From: Comamonas sp. SCN 65-56
GTDB lineage: Bacteria; Pseudomonadota; Gammaproteobacteria; Burkholderiales; Burkholderiaceae_C
Direction of reading: 5' to 3'
Assembly: GCF_001724135.1 (NCBI RefSeq)
Contig: NZ_MEDS01000012.1
Location: forward strand, 1 to 64,000
DNA: 64,000 nt
Below the pieces are notes generated by a model, which saw nothing but the letters and a program-made list of their open reading frames with translations, did no database searches and was not told where the DNA came from. A program made the translations under genes and the position numbers. Below are positions 58,573 through 64,000 of this stretch, piece after piece. Position 1 is the stretch's first letter. Each line of letters starts with the position of its first letter.

Positions 58573-58815
58573 GTGTACACCTTGATTCTGGGCATCTTGC
58601 TGGTGGCGCTGAAATACCTGGAAATCGGCCCGGTGGCGCAGTGGTCGTGGTGGTGGGTGTTGTCGCCCTTTGCCGTCACGCTGCTGTGGTGGGCCTGGGC
58701 GGACATGACGGGCTACACCAAGCGCAAGGCGATGGAAAAGATGGAAGAGCGCAAAAAAGAGCGCATCGACAGACAGAAGGAAACGCTGGGGCTGGCGCCG
58801 CGCCGGCCGCGCTGA
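58573..58815 (+). CDS. Small Trp-rich membrane protein
   Basis: An 80-residue protein with two hydrophobic segments containing clustered tryptophans (AQWSWWWVLSPFAVTLLWWAWAD) and a charged C terminus (RKAMEKMEERKKER). It matches the family of small Trp-rich proteins seen in Burkholderiales. GTG 58573, with GGAG 6 nt upstream, gives the usual MYTLILGILL opening; the track start is 15 codons earlier. The function is unknown. Confidence 0.82.
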   Translation: MYTLILGILLVALKYLEIGPVAQWSWWWVLSPFAVTLLWWAWADMTGYTKRKAMEKMEERKKERIDRQKETLGLAPRRPR

Positions 58816-58840
58816 CGCGCCAGCCCGGTGCGGCGGCGCG

Positions 58841-60103
58841 TCAGGCTGGCTGAGGCCGCCCCTCGGCGGCAGCCATGGGGTCGTAGCCAGGCGTCTTCAG
58901 CATCTGGTGCAACTGGCGGCGTCGCACGCCCATGTTGCCGCCATCGAACAGTGGGAAGGCGAGCGCGTCCTGCATCAGCGCGGCCAATGGCGTCATGTCG
59001 AGCGCGTAGCTGTCCATGCCGACGAGGCGCATGGTGTCGTAGATCGTCTGCACCGCGGTCTCGGTGCAGAAGACTTTGCTCATGATCGCCATTTCCTCGG
59101 ATGCGCCGTTGGTGCTGTCCAGGTAGTGGCATGCCTTCCACATCAGGTAGCGGCAGGCTTCGATGCGCATCTTGATGTCGGCGAGCTGGTAGCCGACGGT
59201 CGGGTGCTCGATCACGGGCACGCTGCCCGAGCGCTTGTCGGTCTTGGCGAACTGCCAGGCGATGTCGAAGGCGCGGCGCATCGCGCCCGTGCATTCGGCA
59301 CCGACCAGGGCGCCGGTCCATGCGAACACGCTTGAGCAAATCCTGATGCCGTCGCCCGGCTGCCCGAGCAGGTTGTCCAGCGGCACGCGCACGTTGTTGA
59401 AACGGATGCGCGGCAAGTCGACCGCGCGGTGGCCCATTGCGTTGATGTGGCCAACGACTTCAATGCCGCCGGCCGAACGCGGCACCACGATGACCGCGAG
59501 CGATTCGCTTGCCGGCCTGCCGCGGCCGATGCGGCAAACCAGCGTGTAGACATGCGCGCCCTGGTTGTCCCAGCCGCTGCCGTTGGGCGTCCAGTGCTTC
59601 TCGCCGTTGATGACCCATGCGTCGCCATCGCGTTCGGCGAAGGTCCGTACTCCGGCATCGGGGTCGGCGCAGTCGAAATTGGCGCCGCCGGTGACTTCGG
59701 TGAAGGCAAACGACGCGAGCTTGTCGGTGCCTGATTCGACGAAATCGGGCAGGAAGCGGCGCTTTTGCGCATCGCTGCCGAACTGGATGATCGCTTGCAG
59801 GCCCAGACCGGTGCCTATCAGCGAGGTGGGAACGTTGATGTCAACGGCGGTGAGCTCCTCGCCAGCGATCCCGAGGTCCAGCACCGACAGGCCGCCGCCA
59901 CCGTACTCTCGCGGGATGAAACCGGCCAGCAGTCCGGCACGGGTCAGCTCAAGAAAGAACGGTCGCGTGGCGGCGAAACGCTCGTGCGGGTGCTGCAATC
60001 CGGCAATGGTCGAGGGGACGCCCGTGAGCACGCGGGAGGCAATCTCGCGTGCGCCCGCCTGCAGCTCTCTCTGTGCCGCGCTGGGGGTGAAATCTATGGT
60101 CAT
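58841..60103 (-). CDS. Acyl-CoA dehydrogenase
   Basis: A typical acyl-CoA dehydrogenase of 420 residues. It has FAFTEVTGGANFDCADPDAG, WVINGEKHWTPNG, and a C-terminal helical domain with a conserved QLADIKMRIEACRYLMWKA. The usual C-terminal IxGGxGY motif is replaced by VGMDSYALDM, so it belongs to a variant group. AAGGAGA precedes the ATG. The substrate is unknown. Confidence 0.87.
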   Translation of the reverse strand: MTIDFTPSAAQRELQAGAREIASRVLTGVPSTIAGLQHPHERFAATRPFFLELTRAGLLAGFIPREYGGGGLSVLDLGIAGEELTAVDINVPTSLIGTGLGLQAIIQFGSDAQKRRFLPDFVESGTDKLASFAFTEVTGGANFDCADPDAGVRTFAERDGDAWVINGEKHWTPNGSGWDNQGAHVYTLVCRIGRGRPASESLAVIVVPRSAGGIEVVGHINAMGHRAVDLPRIRFNNVRVPLDNLLGQPGDGIRICSSVFAWTGALVGAECTGAMRRAFDIAWQFAKTDKRSGSVPVIEHPTVGYQLADIKMRIEACRYLMWKACHYLDSTNGASEEMAIMSKVFCTETAVQTIYDTMRLVGMDSYALDMTPLAALMQDALAFPLFDGGNMGVRRRQLHQMLKTPGYDPMAAAEGRPQPA

Positions 60104-60126
60104 CGTGTCTCCTTCTGGTGGTGCCT

Positions 60127-60153
60127 GCGACCACGCGCGTGCGGCGTGGTCGC
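60127..60153. promoter_or_regulatory. Perfect inverted repeat upstream of the acyl-CoA dehydrogenase
   Basis: GCGACCACGC and GCGTGGTCGC are perfect 10-bp arms around a 7-nt centre, 24 nt before the ATG of the minus-strand acyl-CoA dehydrogenase. It is probably an operator or leader hairpin. The rest of the 224-bp spacer to ilvD is very G+C-rich and shows no gene. Confidence 0.5.
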
Positions 60154-60327
60154 TCGACGTCAGAAAGAGAGCACGCGCCGTGTGGCGCGCGGGCCGCGCC
60201 CGCCGCGCAGGCCGGCAAAGGATATCGCCCGCCGCGCGCGCCGAGGCAATGCGCGCAACGCCGGCAGGGTTACTCGGCCTGTGTGCCTGGAGCCGCCGCG
60301 TTGTGGCGCCAGGCGGGCGCCCGTACC

Positions 60328-62014
60328 TCAGTCAAATGCATCGAGCACCGCGCCGCGGCTGGCCGTCGATGCATTGCGTGCGAACTTGGCCAGCACGCCG
60401 CGGGTGTAGCGTGGCGCAGGGGCCTTCCAGGCGGCGCGCCGGCGTGCGATTTCCTCCTCGGGCACGTTCAGTTGCAGCACCAGTTGGTGCGCGTCGATGG
60501 TGATCGAATCGCCCTCGTGCACCAGCGCAATCGTGCCGCCCGCGAACGCCTCGGGCGCCACATGACCGACCACCATGCCCCAGGTGCCACCCGAAAAACG
60601 CCCGTCGGTGATCAACCCCACGCTCTCGCCCAGGCCTTCGCCGATCAGGGCGCCGGTGGGTGCCAGCATCTCGGGCATGCCCGGGCCGCCCTTGGGGCCG
60701 AGGTAGCGCAGCACCATCACGTCGCCGGCCTGGATCTTGTGGCCCAGGATCGCGGCAAGCGCCGATTGCTCGTCGTCGAACACGCGTGCCGGGCCGGTCA
60801 TCACCGGGTTTTTGAGGCCGGTGATCTTGGCGACGCAGCCCTCGGTGCTGAGGTTGCCGCGCAGGATGGCCAGGTGTCCTTGTGCGTACAGCGGTTTGTC
60901 GATGGGGTGAATCACCTTCTGGTTCGCACGCGGCTGATCGGGCACGTCCTTGAGCGTTTCGGCGATCGTCTTGCCGGTGATCGTCATGCACTCGCCGTGC
61001 AGCAGCCCGGCGTTCAGCAGCATCTTCATTACCTGCGGAATGCCGCCGGCCTTGTGCAGGTCGACGGCCAGGTACTGGCCGCTGGGCTTCAAGTCGCAGA
61101 ACACCGGCACCTTCTTGCGGATGCGCTCGAAGTCGTCAATGCTCCACTCCACCCCGGCCGCGTGCGCGATCGCGAGGAAGTGCAGCACCGCATTAGTCGA
61201 GCCGCCGACGGCCATGATCACCGCCACCGCGTTCTCGATGGCTTTTTTCGTGACGATGTCGCGCGGCTTCAGGTCCTTCCTGATCGCCTCGATCAGCACC
61301 TTGGCCGATTCGCGCGCCGAATCCACTTTCTCGGAGTGCGGGTTGGCCATGGTGGACGAGTAGGGCAGGCTCATGCCCATGGCCTCGAAGGCGCTGCTCA
61401 TGGTGTTGGCGGTGTACATCCCGCCGCACGAGCCGGTGCCGGGAATCGCGTGCTGCTCGATCTCCTTGAGCTGTCCGTCGCTGATCTTGCCCGCGGCGTT
61501 CTCGCCCACGGCTTCGAAGACGCTGACGATGTTCAGGTCGCAGCCGTTCACGCAGCCGGGCAGAATGGTGCCGCCGTACACGTAGATACTGGGCACGTTG
61601 GCGCGCAGCATGCCCATCATGCCGCCGGGCATGTTCTTGTCGCAGCCGCCGATGACGACGCAGCCGTCCATCCACTGCTGCACGCAGGTCTCGACGCAGT
61701 CGCTGATGACCTCGCGGCTCACGAGCGAATACTTCATGCCTTCGGTGCCCATGGCCATGCCGTCGCTGATGGTCGGCGTGCCGAACACCTGCGCATTGCC
61801 TCCGGCCAGCTGAATGCCCTCGATGGCGGCGTCCGCCAAGCGCTGCAGGCCGCTGTTGCACGGCGTGATGGTGCTGTGGCCGTTGGCCACGCCGACCATG
61901 GGTTTCTTGAAGTCACCCTCCTTGTAGCCCATGCCGTATCGAGCGGTTGGGTGCGCGGGCCTTGCCTTCGGTAATATGGGCGGAGCGGTGGTTGATGGCT
62001 TTGGGATCGGTCAT
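60328..62014 (-). CDS. ilvD: Dihydroxy-acid dehydratase IlvD, apparent N-terminal frameshift
   Basis: An enzyme of valine/isoleucine synthesis with a 2Fe-2S cluster. Motifs include [36 protein letters not shown] and [20 protein letters not shown]. The conserved N terminus [18 protein letters not shown] to APNRS is present from ATG 62014 but in another frame. At about 61938-61943 the sequence reads CGCTCGATACGGCATGGGC, where relatives have RSMYYxMGY, a net change such as a 5-nt loss. The track frame (61932 start, 534 residues) lacks this N terminus. It is either a real lesion or a sequencing error. Confidence 0.88.
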
Positions 62015-62145
62015 GGCGAAGCAGGGGTGGCGTGTCGGCCACGGGTTGAAGGAGACTCTGCCAAGTGTAGTGCGGCCAACGCGGCTCGCCGAGGGGGTGG
62101 GAATGGCGGCGCGGTGGGTCGCAGAGGCTTTTGGAAGGACTGGAC

Positions 62146-62574
62146 ATGGATGAACGGCATGCGCGCGTGAGCGCGAGCTTCGAGCGGCAGGGGCTGATGA
62201 AGACCCTGGGTGCGCGCCTGGCAAGGGTGGCCGATGGCGAAGTGGACATCGACATGCCGTTCGGTGGCGCGCTGTCGCAGCAGCACGGCTATGCGCATGC
62301 CGGCTCGATCACCAGCATCGTCGACAGCGCCTGCGGCTATGCGGCGCTGACTCGCGCGCCCGTCGGCTGCGGCGTGGTGACCGTGGAGTTCAAGGTGAAC
62401 TTCCTGCGCCCCGCGATCGGACAGCGCTTCCTGGCCGCGGGCCGCGTAGTGAATGCCGGCAAGACCATGGGCGTGTGCACCGGCGAGGTGCGCGCGTTCA
62501 CCGGCGAGGGCGGCGACCACAAGGTGGTGGCGCTGATGCAGGCCACCATGGCGTTTGTCAGGGAAGGGGCCTGA
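62146..62574 (+). CDS. PaaI-family hotdog-fold thioesterase
   Basis: A 142-residue thioesterase. It has [25 protein letters not shown], with the HG-x-D-type active-site region, and [24 protein letters not shown]. Such enzymes hydrolyse acyl-CoAs. ATG 62146, with GGAAGG 7 nt before, is preferred over the TTG in the track. It is divergent from ilvD. Confidence 0.87.
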   Translation: MDERHARVSASFERQGLMKTLGARLARVADGEVDIDMPFGGALSQQHGYAHAGSITSIVDSACGYAALTRAPVGCGVVTVEFKVNFLRPAIGQRFLAAGRVVNAGKTMGVCTGEVRAFTGEGGDHKVVALMQATMAFVREGA

Positions 62575-62690
62575 GGAAGGAAAACGCCCGGACTGGTGAA
62601 CCCTGCCCGGGCGGTGCGCATGCTCAACGGGGTGCGGGTGCCGGGTGCAGCCGCGTTTTCCCGCCATGCGGCTGCTGCACAATCGCCGTC

Positions 62691-63512
62691 ATGCTGATGT
62701 ACCCCCATATCGATCCGGTGGCGCTGCAGATCGGGCCGCTGGCGATCCACTGGTATGGCCTGACCTATCTGGCCGGTTTTGCGCTGTTCATGGGGCTGGG
62801 GACGCTGCGCCTGAAGCACCAGCCCTACGCCTCGCTCAGGGGCGAGCAGGCGTGGTCGCGCAAGGACGTGGAGGACATTCTGTTTCTCGGCGTGCTCGGC
62901 GTGATTCTGGGGGGGCGGCTCGGCTATTGCCTGTTTTACAAGCCCGGGTACTACGCCACGCACCCGCTGGAAATCCTGCAGGTCTGGCACGGCGGCATGA
63001 GCTTTCATGGCGGCATGCTGGGCGTGGCCGTGGCGATGATCTGGTATGCCCATTCGCGCCATCGGCCCTGGCTGCAGGTGGTCGATTTCATTGCGCCGTG
63101 CGTGCCTACGGGCCTGGCCGCGGGGCGCATCGGCAACTTCATCAATGGCGAGCTGTGGGGGCGCTTCGCCTCGCCCGATCTGCCCTGGGCCATGGTGTTT
63201 CCGCAAAGCGGCTCGATGCTGCCGCGCCACCCGTCGCAGATCTACCAATTCCTGCTTGAAGGCCTGCTGCTCTTCGTGCTGCTGTGGCTGTACGCGCGCC
63301 GCCCGCGCCGGCGCGGCGAGGTGACGGCGGCCTTCCTCATGGGCTACGGTGTACTTCGCTTCATCGCCGAGTTCTTCCGCGAGCCCGACGATTTTCTGGG
63401 CATCCTATCGCTGGGCATGAGCATGGGCCAGTGGCTGTGCCTGCCAATGATCGCGGCGGGCGTGGCCTTGTGGTTCTGGGTGCGGCGTGCCGAGGCAGGG
63501 CATGTCCGCTAG
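62691..63512 (+). CDS. lgt: Prolipoprotein diacylglyceryl transferase Lgt
   Basis: An inner-membrane enzyme that attaches diacylglycerol to lipoprotein cysteines. The 273-residue protein has [33 protein letters not shown] and the Lgt signature [14 protein letters not shown]. It has seven hydrophobic segments. ATG 62691 fits the family start; the longer frame begins inside the thioesterase gene. Its stop overlaps the next gene by 11 nt. Confidence 0.95.
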   Translation: MLMYPHIDPVALQIGPLAIHWYGLTYLAGFALFMGLGTLRLKHQPYASLRGEQAWSRKDVEDILFLGVLGVILGGRLGYCLFYKPGYYATHPLEILQVWHGGMSFHGGMLGVAVAMIWYAHSRHRPWLQVVDFIAPCVPTGLAAGRIGNFINGELWGRFASPDLPWAMVFPQSGSMLPRHPSQIYQFLLEGLLLFVLLWLYARRPRRRGEVTAAFLMGYGVLRFIAEFFREPDDFLGILSLGMSMGQWLCLPMIAAGVALWFWVRRAEAGHVR

Positions 63513-64000
63513 CGTGCTGCTGCGGCCGGCGGATGACGCGGGCATCGTGCGCGTCACCCTGCGCCATGACGGGCGCCTGAACGCGATGACGCGCGCCATG
63601 TGGCGCGAGCTGCGCGCCGTGTTCGAACGCATTCAGGCCGACGCGGCGGCGCGCTGCGTGCTGCTCGAAGGCGAGGGCGCGGCCTTCTGCGCCGGGGGCG
63701 ATATTTCCGAATACCCGGCATTTCGTTTCGACGCGGCGCGGCTGCGCGACTTCCATGAAAACGAGGTCTGGGGTGGCCTCTCGGCCATGCTCGCGTGCGA
63801 CGTGCCCATCGTCGCGGTGATCCGCGGCGCCTGCATGGGCGCGGGCGTGGAGATCGCGAGCTGCTGCGACATCCGCGTCGCGGAAACGCACGCGCGCTTT
63901 GGCGCGCCGATCGCGCGCCTGGGCTTTCCCATGGCGCCGCGCGAAGCGGCGCTGGTGGCCAGCCGCGTGGGCGACGCAACGGCGCGGCAGATGCTTCTGG
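63502..64000 (+). CDS. Enoyl-CoA hydratase/isomerase family protein (3' truncated by window edge)
   Basis: An open frame continuing past the window end, so absent from the ORF track. Starting at ATG 63502 it reads [20 protein letters not shown]. The crotonase motifs [16 protein letters not shown] (oxyanion hole) and [20 protein letters not shown] follow. About 166 residues of a roughly 260-residue family are visible. It overlaps the lgt stop, so it is likely cotranscribed. Confidence 0.88.
   Translation, partial: MSASVLLRPADDAGIVRVTLRHDGRLNAMTRAMWRELRAVFERIQADAAARCVLLEGEGAAFCAGGDISEYPAFRFDAARLRDFHENEVWGGLSAMLACDVPIVAVIRGACMGAGVEIASCCDIRVAETHARFGAPIARLGFPMAPREAALVASRVGDATARQMLL

Noticed and set aside
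62585-62613. CGCCCGG/CCGGGCG hairpin after the thioesterase gene as a terminator.
   Set aside because: No T-run follows on the plus strand and no minus-strand gene upstream would need it.

Overview
The window is high-G+C bacterial DNA with dense, often overlapping genes (ATGA/GTGA junctions) and AGGAG-type ribosome sites. Gene content points to a betaproteobacterium, most likely Burkholderiales/Comamonadaceae: a Burkholderiales-type porin, a small Trp-rich membrane protein, an FFLEELY-type protein, a PHA-system protein, and a short imperfect palindrome of a kind I associate with that family. No tRNA, rRNA, CRISPR array or intact insertion sequence was seen.

Layout. (1) 1-11.5 kb, accessory oxyanion block: the end of pstB, phoU, a Pho box, phnD-phnC-phnE-phnE, a LysR regulator, then a divergent unit of an HTH/binding-protein regulator and a molybdate-type ABC operon (two ModA-like proteins, a TauE/SafE permease, ModB, ModC). 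The lysR region is present twice: complete at 4.75-5.89 kb and as a deletion remnant at 11.19-11.55 kb. The mod block lies between the copies. (2) 11.5-18.1 kb: WD40-like debris, vapBC, alaS (with a heptamer-repeat insertion in its reading frame), a TlpA-like thioredoxin, a transglutaminase-like protein, CsaA and a lipoprotein. (3) 18.1-24.9 kb: an Fbp-type iron transporter interrupted by a porin gene, then an Lrp regulator divergent from dadA.

(4) 24.9-37.7 kb, the most striking region: a neutral-lipid/granule locus. One strand carries a lipase-like hydrolase, an XRE-like protein, an iron-type alcohol dehydrogenase, a fusion protein resembling long-chain acyl-ACP reductase, a wax ester synthase/DGAT and a coniferyl-type aldehyde dehydrogenase. 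The other strand carries an FFLEELY protein, a phasin, a patatin, a PhaD-like TetR regulator and a PHA-system protein; an acyl-CoA-binding protein follows. Together these could take acyl thioester to aldehyde, alcohol and wax ester, with turnover and granule-coat functions. Six of the proteins carry Lys/Ala/Pro-rich, histone-H1-like tails, and the two divergent promoters share a 16-bp palindromic motif.

(5) 37.8-48.1 kb: a luciferase-like monooxygenase, a hydrolase, ackA with a Pta-like partner, a PEP-mutase-family protein, a ThDP enzyme, a YddG-like exporter, an acyl-CoA dehydrogenase carrying repeat insertions, and a small flavoprotein. (6) 48.3-56.0 kb: a cassette of an acyl-CoA-dehydrogenase-like protein, a cytoplasmic PhnD-like binding protein and a TusA-like/ferritin-like fusion; then an EptA-type transferase and the DUF2868/DUF3482 GTPase pair. 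(7) 56.1-64.0 kb: an AhpD-like protein with a cyclopropane-type methyltransferase, cytochrome c, a small Trp-rich protein, an acyl-CoA dehydrogenase, ilvD with an apparent N-terminal frameshift, a thioesterase, lgt and a partial enoyl-CoA hydratase.

Limits: family names come from reading motifs and recalled family patterns. No database search or computation was run.
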